64,000 nt of DNA from Proteiniborus sp. MB09-C3 (lineage in GTDB: Bacteria > Bacillota > Clostridia > Tissierellales > Proteiniboraceae): positions 3,038,001-3,102,000 of the forward strand of contig NZ_CP127161.1 of the NCBI RefSeq assembly GCF_030263895.1, written 5' to 3'. Of the stretch, positions 26,691-36,206 are shown one piece after another. The notes beneath the pieces were generated by a model. That model did not search any database, had not been told where the DNA came from, and was given only the letters and a program-made list of their open reading frames with translations. The position numbers and the translations under genes are program-made. Numbering within the stretch: the first letter of the stretch is position 1; each line of letters opens with the position of its first letter.

Positions 26691-26747
26691 TTAATACAAC
26701 ATCAAGATGATGTTGCATTATAAAAAAATCTATTTGGAGGGAAAAAC

Positions 26748-26951
26748 ATGGCTGGATCAAATAGAATAGTAGTTCCTGAAGCAAGAATGGCTTTAAACCA
26801 AATGAAAGCTGAAATCGCTAGCGAGCTAGGTTTAACTAACTATGAATCAATAGATAAAGGAAACCTAAGCTCAAGACAAAATGGATACGTTGGCGGTTAT
26901 ATGACTAAGAGATTAGTAGAAACAGCTCAAAGAAGCTTAGCAGGTAAATAA
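26748..26951 (+). CDS. Small acid-soluble spore protein, alpha/beta-type
   Basis: 67 residues with the full family pattern: VVPEARMALNQMKAEIASELG in the first half, containing the GPR cleavage region, and GYVGGYMTKRLVE in the second. It saturates and protects spore DNA. It has a strong GGAGGG site and its own terminator. Confidence 0.95.
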   Translation: MAGSNRIVVPEARMALNQMKAEIASELGLTNYESIDKGNLSSRQNGYVGGYMTKRLVETAQRSLAGK

Positions 26952-26976
26952 CAATATAAGTAAAAATATAAAAAAA

Positions 26977-27010
26977 AGAGAAGTGGCATTATACCGCTTC
27001 TCTTTTTTTT
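26977..27010 (+). terminator. Terminator of the SASP gene
   Basis: AGAGAAGTGG pairs with CCGCTTCTCT and is followed by eight T. Confidence 0.9.
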
Positions 27011-27121
27011 ATGATATAATATACCTTATATTATGATTTTTTATATTTATGTAATTCATTATCAGATGTATAAGTAATTTCAATCCAAAATATGCCATTT
27101 ATGGTTTAGAAGGTGATAAAT

Positions 27122-27652
27122 ATGTTTGTTGACAATAGTAAAGAATTAGCACAGTATAAGCTTCTTATTTTATACATACTAGATAATGCTGAAATCCCAA
27201 TGAACAACTCAGAAATTACTCAATTTTTACTAGAAAATAACTATATGAATTATTTCCTAGCGCAACAGTTTATAAGTGAACTAGTAAGCTCTAAATTTAT
27301 TGAGTTTTCTACAAAGGATGGACAAGAGTACTATCATCTGTCCCGTGCAGGAAGGGATACTCTTAGCTTTTTCAACGATAGGATACCTCAATCCCTAAAA
27401 GATGAGGTAAACAAAAAATATCAAAAGAAAAAAGAAGAAATGATAAAGGATAGCCAAATCGTCGGAAATTATTATAAAAAAAATGAATCAGAATATATTG
27501 TAAATTTAAAGGTAATAGAAAAAGACATTAATTTATTTAGTATGTCATTAAATGTCGTTTCAAATAAACAGGCAAAAATGATATGCAATAACTGGAAAGA
27601 AAGTCCTCATGAAATTTACAAAAAAATAATAGAACTGTTAATAGATGAATAG
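27122..27652 (+). CDS. DUF4364 family protein
   Basis: 176 residues. The N-terminal 80 residues look like a winged helix (LLILYILDNAEIPMNNSEITQFLLE, then YYHLSRAGRDTLSFF), and the C-terminal part is beta-rich. DUF4364 proteins are common in Clostridia and probably regulatory, without a known target. ATG at 27122 is used because GAAGGTGAT lies 6 bases upstream. Confidence 0.82.
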   Translation: MFVDNSKELAQYKLLILYILDNAEIPMNNSEITQFLLENNYMNYFLAQQFISELVSSKFIEFSTKDGQEYYHLSRAGRDTLSFFNDRIPQSLKDEVNKKYQKKKEEMIKDSQIVGNYYKKNESEYIVNLKVIEKDINLFSMSLNVVSNKQAKMICNNWKESPHEIYKKIIELLIDE

Positions 27653-27678
27653 CCTGCTAGATGCAGGCTATTTTTTTC
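27651..27678 (+). terminator. Terminator of the DUF4364 gene
   Basis: TAGCCTGC TAGAT GCAGGCTA followed by TTTTTTT. The stem begins at the stop codon. Confidence 0.85.
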
Positions 27679-27696
27679 TTGTTATTTCTTTGATGA

Positions 27697-28623
27697 TTAA
27701 ATTATGATTAAACCATTAGGTTCAATACCAACATTTAAGCTGCATATTATTTTACTCTTAGGATAATTAAAAATCACAACCCTATTATTAAGCGCATCAG
27801 AAATAAATAGTTCATCATTCTTCTTTATTATATTGTTTGGCATCCCACCTATGTTATATGCAGACCTTATTTTATATTCAAATAAATCGACTTCATACAA
27901 ATAGCCATCCTCTACATTAGTTACATATGCTGTTTTTTTATCCTCTGTAATAACCATATCGACTATTACTCCCTGTACGTCAATCACTTTAATTTCCTTT
28001 TCTTCCTTCAATGAATATATTATTAGTTTACTATCTACCATACCATTAGAAGGCGGGGATAATACAAACATAATATCATCATCAATAGCAACATGAACTG
28101 GATTATATTTCAACTTGATTTTTCTTTCAGTATTTTGAGACAAATCAATTATATCTATACTATATCCATTGTTATTTGAAATAAATAATCTGTTGTTTAT
28201 TTTATCTACTTTTATATCATGAGGTCTCTCACCTGCTGGAATATTCTCAATTACATTAAATGCACTTTCTTCTATTACAGATATTGAATTCGAATCGCTA
28301 TTTGTTACATATATTAAACCGTTGTGACGAACTAAATGACTAGGAAAGCTGCCTACAAATACCATGTCCTCTGTTTTTTTAAAAGTAATATTTATTTTAT
28401 ATACACTATTGTTATAAGAATTTGCAGAGTAAATAATATTATCCTCTTTAAAGCATATATGATGAGGTCCTACATATGGCCCGTTGGAGGTTTCTTTATC
28501 CTTTATTTTCATTGACTCACTGAGATATATAGTATCTAATAAGCTATAAGTATCAATATTGATAATAGATATTGAATCACTACCTGTATTTGCAACTATA
28601 AGTTTATTTCCACGCAGCTCCAA
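27697..28623 (-). CDS. YncE-like beta-propeller protein
   Basis: About 308 residues made of repeated blades such as LIVANTGSDSISIINI, LIYVTNSDSNSISVIEE and LFISNNNGYSIDIIDL, typical of YVTN/YncE beta-propellers. No signal peptide or anchor is seen, so it is probably cytosolic or deposited in the spore, unlike most of the family. The start is likely TTG at 28623, 6 bases after GAGGTG; the longer frame would contain that site. Function unknown. Confidence 0.78.
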   Translation of the reverse strand: MELRGNKLIVANTGSDSISIINIDTYSLLDTIYLSESMKIKDKETSNGPYVGPHHICFKEDNIIYSANSYNNSVYKINITFKKTEDMVFVGSFPSHLVRHNGLIYVTNSDSNSISVIEESAFNVIENIPAGERPHDIKVDKINNRLFISNNNGYSIDIIDLSQNTERKIKLKYNPVHVAIDDDIMFVLSPPSNGMVDSKLIIYSLKEEKEIKVIDVQGVIVDMVITEDKKTAYVTNVEDGYLYEVDLFEYKIRSAYNIGGMPNNIIKKNDELFISDALNNRVVIFNYPKSKIICSLNVGIEPNGLIII

Positions 28624-28702
28624 ACTTATCACCTCTCCCAATTCACTTATATATCAGTCTATGCTTTATATTTATTTTTGTGATTTTGTGATTAGGAGAA
28701 AA

Positions 28703-28727
28703 AAATAGATGCATATAGCATCTATTT
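28703..28727 (-). terminator. Terminator of the 76-residue gene
   Basis: AAATAGATGC pairs with GCATCTATTT; on the minus strand it is followed by TTTTCTCC and overlaps the gene end. Confidence 0.65.
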
Positions 28728-28952
28728 GAAATCTAGCAATATATTCTTTATCATTGTATTTTTTTCTACTGTTAAATCTCTTAGCTTTATTTCCTTTATT
28801 AGGTTATTAAGTATTGCAATTTGTGACATATATCTATAATCATCATATTCATAAGGCATTTGCTTTATCTCACTAATTATGTCAAGAGTTGTTTCTATTA
28901 GTTCTTTATCATCTAATCTTTTATACCGCCTAAACTCTAGTACGATTGCCAA
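28722..28952 (-). CDS. Small hypothetical protein
   Basis: 76 residues, helical and charged, with no recognised family. GGAGGGG lies before the ATG. Located upstream of the YncE-like gene on the same strand but separated by a hairpin. Confidence 0.65.
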   Translation of the reverse strand: MAIVLEFRRYKRLDDKELIETTLDIISEIKQMPYEYDDYRYMSQIAILNNLIKEIKLRDLTVEKNTMIKNILLDFK

Positions 28953-29007
28953 CCCCTCCTATTGAATAGAATAATACTATTTTATTCAATAAAGAGTATA
29001 AATATGA

Positions 29008-30306
29008 TTACTGCATTTTATTTACTATTGTTCTCACATCTCCGATTAAATACAAAGAACCAGAAAATACAATCAAATCCTTTTCAGTTGCTTGTTCAAA
29101 GGCTATTTGTACAGCTTTTTCTATATTACTTTCTATAATTATATTACCATTATATTTTTTAATTTTTGCTGCCAAGTCATCTGCCTTCATTGCTCTAAAT
29201 ATATTAGCCTCTGTAACAACTACCTTATCTGCAATTGGAACTAGTTCTTCTATCATATGGTCTACATCCTTATCTGCTAATATAGCCACACCTAATATAA
29301 GCCTGTCATAGCTAAATATGTCCTTTAAAGTCTTTTTAAGTGCCTGTATACCTTGAATATTATGGGCACCATCAATGAGAAATGTTGGATTTCTTCTTAA
29401 AACCTCAAGCCTTCCACTCCACTTTGTTCCCTTCAGACCTTTTCTAATGGCTTCATCTGTTATAGACATATATCCTTCTTCTCTAAGAGCCAATATTGTT
29501 GTTAATGCAGTTGCCGCATTTTGTAGCTGATGTGTGCCTATAAGCTGAATTTCTAAATCAGGCATCTTAATATTTTTATATTCAAAGCTAAATTTACTTC
29601 CAAATTCAGTAGCCTCTATAATCTCTAAATTTACTATAGGAACAAATGCAAGCTTGGCATTTTTCTCTTCTGCTACTTTAATTATAACTTCCTGCGCTTC
29701 TTTATCCTGTGGATAGCTAATTATAAACCCATTATCCTTTATTATTCCTGCCTTTTCATAGGCAATTTTTCCTATGGTATCACCTAGTATATCCGTATGA
29801 TCCATTGAAATAGTTGTAATAACCGATGCTAAGGAGCTTTCAATGACATTTGTAGAGTCAAATCTACCCCCAAGACCTACCTCAAGAACGACAAAATCAA
29901 CATTTTCTTCTTTATAATATTGCATAGCTATAGCAGTTACTATTTCAAATTCTGTTGGGTGAGTCATACCCTTAGCTAGCATTACATCAACCTTTTCCTT
30001 TACTTTTAAGGTTATTTTAGCTAAGCTGTCATCATCTATGTCTTGATTATTTATCCTCATTCTCTCGTTAAATACCTCTAAATAGGGCGATGTAAATAAT
30101 CCTACTTTATATCCTCCTTCTACAAGGATATTTGCAATAAAAGATGATGTAGACCCCTTGCCATTAGTACCTGCCACATGGATAAATTTAAGGTCATTAT
30201 GTGGATTACCTAGTAATCCCAACAATTCTCTTATGTTGTCAAGCCCGAGCTTACTACCAAATTTTTTTGTCCCATGTATATATTCTATAGCTTCTCTGTA
30301 GTTCAT
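29008..30306 (-). CDS. folC: Folylpolyglutamate synthase
   Basis: 432 residues of the Mur/FolC ligase superfamily. ATP loop HVAGTNGKGSTSSFI (about 43-57), LEVGLGGRFDSTN (about 141-153) and FLIDGAHNIQGI (about 310) are intact. It adds glutamates to folates, and in some bacteria also makes dihydrofolate. It is downstream of valS and a large unknown gene on the same strand, an order often seen as valS-folC in Firmicutes. Confidence 0.95.
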   Translation of the reverse strand: MNYREAIEYIHGTKKFGSKLGLDNIRELLGLLGNPHNDLKFIHVAGTNGKGSTSSFIANILVEGGYKVGLFTSPYLEVFNERMRINNQDIDDDSLAKITLKVKEKVDVMLAKGMTHPTEFEIVTAIAMQYYKEENVDFVVLEVGLGGRFDSTNVIESSLASVITTISMDHTDILGDTIGKIAYEKAGIIKDNGFIISYPQDKEAQEVIIKVAEEKNAKLAFVPIVNLEIIEATEFGSKFSFEYKNIKMPDLEIQLIGTHQLQNAATALTTILALREEGYMSITDEAIRKGLKGTKWSGRLEVLRRNPTFLIDGAHNIQGIQALKKTLKDIFSYDRLILGVAILADKDVDHMIEELVPIADKVVVTEANIFRAMKADDLAAKIKKYNGNIIIESNIEKAVQIAFEQATEKDLIVFSGSLYLIGDVRTIVNKMQ

Positions 30307-30393
30307 CTTCTCACTCCTGTAAGTTTTATCTTCTATATTGTATACTTAATTTTTGTTTTGTACAATATAGAAAGGTGCTAACTTGGCTAGTGT

Positions 30394-32031
30394 TTAAAAT
30401 AGGTACGGTGTAAATAGATAATTAATAAAAATATGATAATACATTAAAAACATTGCATACACTTTATAGCCCTGAGGCTCATCAGCTTCTTTTTTATAAG
30501 TAAAGGCAAAGAATCCAGCCAATACTGCAAACAATAAAGGTATCCCATATTTAACTGAATCTAAAGTAAGAAATTCAGGCATAATGTATGCTTTTTTATA
30601 GTAAAAGTCCATTGAAGTAATCTGAAATATGAAGTGAATTATCATGCCTATGAATAAATATAGGTTGTATTTTTTCTCCATTACGCTATACCACATAAAC
30701 ATACACAATAGCCATATAATCGAAGGAAAAATATTAAATAATCTTGCCCCTACAGAAACTATTAGCAGATTTACTAGATATGGAGCTTCTTCTGCAATGG
30801 CTCCTTTAACATCTTCCGTTGTCAGTTTTGCATTATCCTTTAGAACAACTTCATCATTGCTTGTTCCCATAACTACTGTAGATCCAAAGCCTCCAGATTC
30901 ATTCCACAATACATAATCATCATTATTATCTCTCAAAACAATTACTTGATTAGACCACTTGTTAGTATTGGATACTAGCTCAGCACTATTGAATCCGTCT
31001 TTTATAAGATTAAGCTTTATAACATTTGAATCAGCAGTTCTGGGATCTAAGTTGCTAGGTGCTGTAGTGAATACTGTCACTCCATTATGCTGATTGTCCA
31101 ACATAACCGGCGTACTTGAAAACTCCCTAACCTTTACGTCTATTGCCCATCTAGTCTTCAGTTCATCAAAAAGTTCCTTAGTTCCTTTACTATATCCATT
31201 AATTATATAAGTATAGCTAGTTTTATCATCTCCTTGAACAGATGAAATGGAATAGACATAATCTTTATCTATCGCTAATGCTATATCCTTTATCTGGTTC
31301 TTTACTTCAAGCATAGATGTCATAAACAATGAGCTATCCCATTTACTATCCTTATATTCAGCGATATAAACTTCTTTTTTTGAATCATTCTCTTTAAATG
31401 CAACCGTTTGTAAATATACAACACTATTATTAGTCTTTATGTTAACCATTTGTACTTTGCTTAAATCAGAAGGGCCTCCAAGTTCATTAATTTCTCCATT
31501 TAAATCTTCATAAATGCTTACTTTACCATCTGAAAACACAACTGCTAAATACCTATTATCCTCAGTTATATCAAAGTCTATGACATTTTTATGAAGCTCA
31601 TGGACCTGACCAAATTTCTTGCTTTTATCATCTAAAACTGATGTGTACAGGATATTTTCTTTATTATCTCTCCAATACAATTTTTTTCCCACAAGCTGTA
31701 TATCCTCAGAGTAAATTCGATTTATATTTAGCTTATCAATACTAGCCTCATATTCATCTTCAACCTGCATATTTCTTTTAAGCTTTGTTATCTTTAGCCT
31801 TTCTTTACCTTCATTTACTGGTGATAAAATTATTATATTGCCTTCCTCAGTCATATCTGCTACAATTTCTCTTGCATAAGAAGTGGTATTTACTATAAAA
31901 CTCCTACTCCAATTTTGTGAAGGTTGTCTAGCCATAATTATTGCATTGAAGCTTATATGCATTAGTGAAATAAGTAAAAACGAAATTATAAAAAATAAAA
32001 ACAGTTTAATCGAAAAATTCTTTTTTCTCAA
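30394..32031 (-). CDS. Large unknown membrane protein with extracytoplasmic domain
   Basis: 545 residues. One N-terminal membrane segment (about 8-30); a long outside domain (about 35-420) with repeated beta-type segments that look like propeller blades (AVVFSDGKVSIYED, SSVVYLQTVAF-like, YVYSISSVQGD); then four C-terminal membrane segments (about 425-545). It starts at TTG after GGGGTGAAG. It lies between valS and folC on the same strand. No family is recognised. The topology suggests a surface sensor or assembly factor, but nothing shows this. Confidence 0.75.
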   Translation of the reverse strand: MRKKNFSIKLFLFFIISFLLISLMHISFNAIIMARQPSQNWSRSFIVNTTSYAREIVADMTEEGNIIILSPVNEGKERLKITKLKRNMQVEDEYEASIDKLNINRIYSEDIQLVGKKLYWRDNKENILYTSVLDDKSKKFGQVHELHKNVIDFDITEDNRYLAVVFSDGKVSIYEDLNGEINELGGPSDLSKVQMVNIKTNNSVVYLQTVAFKENDSKKEVYIAEYKDSKWDSSLFMTSMLEVKNQIKDIALAIDKDYVYSISSVQGDDKTSYTYIINGYSKGTKELFDELKTRWAIDVKVREFSSTPVMLDNQHNGVTVFTTAPSNLDPRTADSNVIKLNLIKDGFNSAELVSNTNKWSNQVIVLRDNNDDYVLWNESGGFGSTVVMGTSNDEVVLKDNAKLTTEDVKGAIAEEAPYLVNLLIVSVGARLFNIFPSIIWLLCMFMWYSVMEKKYNLYLFIGMIIHFIFQITSMDFYYKKAYIMPEFLTLDSVKYGIPLLFAVLAGFFAFTYKKEADEPQGYKVYAMFLMYYHIFINYLFTPYLF

Positions 32032-32133
32032 CCTAGCTTCACCCCCATTTTCTATATTATACCACCTCGATAGTTTTTTGAATATTTAAAATTTTTTAAC
32101 TTTATTTGATTTTTATTAATAAAATGTAACAAC

Positions 32134-32170
32134 AAAACTCATCAGCTATAGATAAAAGCCGATGAGTTTT
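32134..32170 (-). terminator. Terminator of valS
   Basis: AAAACTCATC pairs with GATGAGTTTT across a 17-base loop and is followed on the minus strand by TGTTG. It separates valS from the unknown membrane gene. Confidence 0.65.
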
Positions 32171-32196
32171 TATGCTTTATTTTCACTTTTTGTATC

Positions 32197-34839
32197 CTAT
32201 TTTCTTAGGCTAGTTAATCTATCTAATACCTTTTCCATCATTTGCTGATACTTTATCTCTTTCTCTTTTTCTTGTTCAATTACTTGCTTTGGAGCTTTGC
32301 TAACAAAGCCTTCATTCGATAGCTTCCCCTTTACTCTCTTAATCTCGCCTTCAAGCTTTTCTCTTTCTTTTTCTAATCTCTCTATTTCCTTTTCTATATC
32401 AACTAACTCTTCTAGTGGCAAGAAAATAGTACAATTCCCTACTACAGCTGACATAGCATCATCACTGATATTTTCCTTACCTTCTACTATCTCAATATCT
32501 GAAGCAGATGCAAGAGTTTTGAAAAATCTTTCTGATGAGCCAAGAATACTCTTTAATTCACTATCAGTAGTCATAAATATAGCCTTTGCTTTTTTTGAAG
32601 GAACTACATTCATTTCTGCTCTAATGTTTCTTATGCTTTTAACTGCTTCCATTATGAATTCTATAAACTTTTCTGCATCATTATAGTCTTTATTCTCATC
32701 ATATACAGGCCAGCTTTCAACAATTAGGTCATTAGTTTTTCCTGGCAAATGCCCCCATATTTCCTCTGTGATATATGGAATAAATGGATGTAGAAGCTTT
32801 AATATATCTTTTAGTACTGCTAAGAGTACATATTTTGCTGTTTCTTTATCCTCCAAGTCTTCACTGAATAATCTTGGTTTAACCATTTCAATATACCAGT
32901 CACAATATTCATTCCAAGTGAAATCATATATCTTTTGTGCTGCTATACCTAATTCAAACTTTCTCAAGTTTTCAGTTACTTCCTTTGTTACAGTATTAGC
33001 TCTTGAAATAATCCATTTATCCTCCTCTGAAAGCTGTAGTTTTTCTCCACCTTCAGGAGTATTAGTACTATCTAAATGCATTAGAACAAATCTAGATGCA
33101 TTCCATAATTTGTTTGCAAAGTTCCTGCTAGACTCAACTCTTTCAATGTAAAATCTCATATCATTTCCAGGTGTATTTCCAGTTACTAGGGAAAATCTCA
33201 AAGCATCTGCTCCATACTGTTCAATTAAGTCAAGAGGGTCTATTCCATTTCCAAGGGATTTACTCATCTTTCTTCCCTGAGAATCTCTTACAAGACCTGT
33301 AAAGAACACATTTTCAAAAGGCAGTTCACCAATATACTCCAAGCCTGAAAACACCATTCTTATAACCCAGAAAAAGATTATGTCATATCCTGTCACTAAT
33401 ACATCTGTAGGATAGAAGTATTTTAACTCCTCCGTATTTTCTGGCCAGCCTAATGTTGAAAAAGGCCATAATGCAGATGAAAACCATGTATCAAGAGTAT
33501 CTGGATCTTGAATAATATTTGTACTTCCACAGCTGCATTTTTCTGGCTTCTCTGTAGAAACCATAACTTCATTGCAGTCCTGACAATAATATACTGGAAG
33601 TCTATGCCCCCACCATAATTGTCTTGATATACACCAGTCTCTTAAATTTTCCAGCCAATTTAAATAAATTTTTCCGAATCTCTCAGGTATAAATTTAAGC
33701 TTTCCTTCCTTATATGCATCTATTGCAGGCCCAATTAATGGCTGCATTTTTACAAACCATTGCTTTGATATTATTGGCTCTACTACTGTACTACATCTTT
33801 CGCAATGGCCTACATTATTAGTGTGTTCTTTTATTTCAACTAGATATCCTTGTTCCTCTAAGTCCTTTATTATTTCCTTCCTAGCTTCATATCTTTCTAA
33901 GCCATTATATTTTCCACCATGTTCATTGATATGACCATGATCATCCATCACTCTAAGCTGCCCAAGATTGTGTCTTGCACCAACCTCAAAGTCATTTGGA
34001 TCGTGGGAAGGTGTTATCTTAACTGCACCTGTTCCAAACTCCTTCTCAACATACTCATCAGCTATTATTGGTATTTCTCTGTTGACTAATGGCAGAACTA
34101 ATGTCTTACCTACTAAGCTTGAATATCTTTCATCCTCTGGATGTACTGCTACTGCTAAGTCACCTAGCATTGTTTCAGGTCTTGTGGTAGCTATAACGAT
34201 GTATTCATCACTATCTTTAACTGGATATTTTATATGCCATAGCTTTCCTTGAGACTCCTCGTGTTCAACCTCTGCATCAGAAAGTGCAGTTCCACAGCTA
34301 GGACACCAGTTGATTATTCTGTCTCCTCTATATATTAGTCCCTTATCATAAAGCCTAATAAATGCTTCTTCAACAGCTTTACTTAAGCCTTCGTCTAAAG
34401 TAAATCTTTCCTTCGACCAGTCACAGGAAACTCCTAGCTTTCTCAGCTGATTTCTAATATTTCCACCATATTTTTCTGTCCAATCCCAGGCTTCCTCAAG
34501 AAACTTTTCTCTTCCAAGCTCATACTTATTTTTCCCTTCGGATTCAATTTTAGCAACTACTCTTGCCTCTGTAGATATGCTGGCGTGGTCTGTTCCGGGT
34601 AGCCAAAGTGCCTCATAGCCCTCCATTCTTTTCCATCTAATGAGTATATCTTGAATTGCACCATTTAATGCATGCCCCATGTGAAGATTACCAGTAACAT
34701 TTGGAGGAGGCATCATTATTGTAAATGGCTTTTTCTCCTTATTAACATCTGCTTTAAAATGGCCTTTCCCGTTCCAATATTTATAAATTCTTTCTTCAAA
34801 TTCCTTAGGATCATAAGTTTTTGCTAATCCTTCACTCAT
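32197..34839 (-). CDS. valS: Valyl-tRNA synthetase
   Basis: 880 residues, class I. HIGH motif is [15 protein letters not shown] (about 44-58), KMSKS in [11 protein letters not shown] (about 519-529). The CP1 editing domain lies between, and a C-terminal coiled coil (about 810-880) contacts tRNA. It charges tRNA-Val. It is controlled by a T-box with a GTA specifier upstream of a small gene at 34878-35048. Confidence 0.98.
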   Translation of the reverse strand: MSEGLAKTYDPKEFEERIYKYWNGKGHFKADVNKEKKPFTIMMPPPNVTGNLHMGHALNGAIQDILIRWKRMEGYEALWLPGTDHASISTEARVVAKIESEGKNKYELGREKFLEEAWDWTEKYGGNIRNQLRKLGVSCDWSKERFTLDEGLSKAVEEAFIRLYDKGLIYRGDRIINWCPSCGTALSDAEVEHEESQGKLWHIKYPVKDSDEYIVIATTRPETMLGDLAVAVHPEDERYSSLVGKTLVLPLVNREIPIIADEYVEKEFGTGAVKITPSHDPNDFEVGARHNLGQLRVMDDHGHINEHGGKYNGLERYEARKEIIKDLEEQGYLVEIKEHTNNVGHCERCSTVVEPIISKQWFVKMQPLIGPAIDAYKEGKLKFIPERFGKIYLNWLENLRDWCISRQLWWGHRLPVYYCQDCNEVMVSTEKPEKCSCGSTNIIQDPDTLDTWFSSALWPFSTLGWPENTEELKYFYPTDVLVTGYDIIFFWVIRMVFSGLEYIGELPFENVFFTGLVRDSQGRKMSKSLGNGIDPLDLIEQYGADALRFSLVTGNTPGNDMRFYIERVESSRNFANKLWNASRFVLMHLDSTNTPEGGEKLQLSEEDKWIISRANTVTKEVTENLRKFELGIAAQKIYDFTWNEYCDWYIEMVKPRLFSEDLEDKETAKYVLLAVLKDILKLLHPFIPYITEEIWGHLPGKTNDLIVESWPVYDENKDYNDAEKFIEFIMEAVKSIRNIRAEMNVVPSKKAKAIFMTTDSELKSILGSSERFFKTLASASDIEIVEGKENISDDAMSAVVGNCTIFLPLEELVDIEKEIERLEKEREKLEGEIKRVKGKLSNEGFVSKAPKQVIEQEKEKEIKYQQMMEKVLDRLTSLRK

Positions 34840-34877
34840 ATAAAAAACCTCCTTGTAATAAGTCTTATTGATAATAC

Positions 34878-35048
34878 CTATTTACCAAAAATCATTAATA
34901 TAGTTGCTGCAATAGTTAGACCTAAGCCTATTAGCTTGGCTGTTAGTAAAGATTGTAATGTAGTTATCTTGCCTCGCTTAAAAAGTATATCAGCTCCAAA
35001 AATAAAAGCTGTCCCTGCAATAATTAACAATACTCCTAATTTAAACAT
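34878..35048 (-). CDS. Small two-segment membrane protein between T-box and valS
   Basis: 56 residues with two predicted membrane segments (about 3-20 and 34-54) joined by a short basic loop ([10 protein letters not shown]). The start at 35048 is preferred because AGGATGTGAT, close to the full anti-SD complement, lies 7 bases upstream; ATG at 35057 is an alternative. It is placed directly after the T-box terminator and 38 bases before valS, so both should be controlled by uncharged tRNA-Val. No family recognised. Confidence 0.7.
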   Translation of the reverse strand: MFKLGVLLIIAGTAFIFGADILFKRGKITTLQSLLTAKLIGLGLTIAATILMIFGK

Positions 35049-35077
35049 GAAACCCATCACATCCTATAAAATAATAA

Positions 35078-35334
35078 AAGCCCCTCGTCACAATATAAGG
35101 ACGAAGGGCCGTAATCGCGGTACCACCTTATTTCCAGATATAAAAATATCTAGCTCTCATTAAAATAACGGTTACAAACCGTTCAAGCCTACTGCATTTT
35201 TTCAGCTTGAAAGCTCAGAAGCTACCTTCAGTAAACATTTCCTAGTAAAGTCTTTCAGCCTATGGACTCTACTCTCTTTGTAGGTTATTTACTTACTCCT
35301 CTTCATCATTGCAATTAATATATTGATTTTAATT
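35078..35334 (-). promoter_or_regulatory. T-box riboswitch, valine specifier
   Basis: AAGGTGGTACCGCG (35116-35129, minus strand) is the T-box. The terminator CCCTTCGTCC / GACGAGGGG with a T-run spans 35077-35110. Stem I contains AGAGAG, and the specifier loop TGAAG-GTA-G puts GTA at 35223-35225, matching valS downstream. Confidence 0.93.
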
Positions 35335-35340
35335 ATTTCC

Positions 35341-35369
35341 ATGATATATAACAAAGTTAAATTTGTCAA
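35341..35369 (-). promoter_or_regulatory. Sigma-A promoter of the valS leader
   Basis: TTGACA (35364-35369), 17 bases and TATCAT (35341-35346) on the minus strand; the -35 lies at the very end of pgsA. Confidence 0.8.
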
Positions 35370-35911
35370 TATGTTTTAATGTTTTTATTGTCCTTTCTTA
35401 CTTCCTTAAAGCCGAAGAAGTAATTGATAAAAGCTATTAAGGTTAGAACTACAGCAATCAAAATAAGCAAAAAATTTATTGTTTCGGGAAAATTAAAAGC
35501 TATTGACAAAATAGCTACATAAAAGGCTATTGTGGCAATCTTCCCAAATTTATTTGCGGGAATAAGGGTTTTATCAACACTACAATAGAGAAATAAGGCT
35601 CCTATTACCATTAACATTTCCTTTATACCTACTACTATTATTACCCAAATAGGTATATATGATTTACTCGTAAAGCATATTAATACAGTTAATTGCATTA
35701 GTTTATCTGCTAAGGGATCCATAGCAACTCCCCATTTTGTTACCATATGATAAGTTCTAGCAATATAGCCATCTAAAACGTCTGTAACACCAGCTAAGGC
35801 AAATACAAGAGCTGCATACAGCACATTATTTTCTAAGGATGAATAAAATACAATTACAAAAATAGGAACAAGGAAAAATCTAACAGTCGTTAAGATATTT
35901 GGTATATTCAT
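35366..35911 (-). CDS. pgsA: Phosphatidylglycerophosphate synthase
   Basis: 181 residues, polytopic. The CDP-alcohol phosphatidyltransferase signature is complete: DVLDGYIAR followed by MDPLADKL, giving D-x2-DG-x2-AR-x8-G-x3-D-x3-D. It makes phosphatidylglycerol phosphate from CDP-diacylglycerol and glycerol 3-phosphate in the membrane. Its 3' end contains the valS promoter. Confidence 0.93.
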   Translation of the reverse strand: MNIPNILTTVRFFLVPIFVIVFYSSLENNVLYAALVFALAGVTDVLDGYIARTYHMVTKWGVAMDPLADKLMQLTVLICFTSKSYIPIWVIIVVGIKEMLMVIGALFLYCSVDKTLIPANKFGKIATIAFYVAILSIAFNFPETINFLLILIAVVLTLIAFINYFFGFKEVRKDNKNIKTY

Positions 35912-36206
35912 ATGTCACCTCATTTAGTTATTTTAATATAAAATTTAACTGTATAATATATATTATATTTTTAAAGACTATTTGAGCAACAATAGTAGAA
36001 TTAATAGTTATCTAAATATATTATTAGCTTTGAATTTTATATTAAATAATATTCTATTCCATTATATGAAAATCCTGCAAATTTTCATAATTTCTTATGC
36101 ATTTTATGTCTCAGTAAATAGCTTTTAATATCTAATTTCATTTTGTAACCTTTCCTAAAAAAATGAATATTATAAAATAATCTATTTATTATATACAAGG
36201 AGGGGT

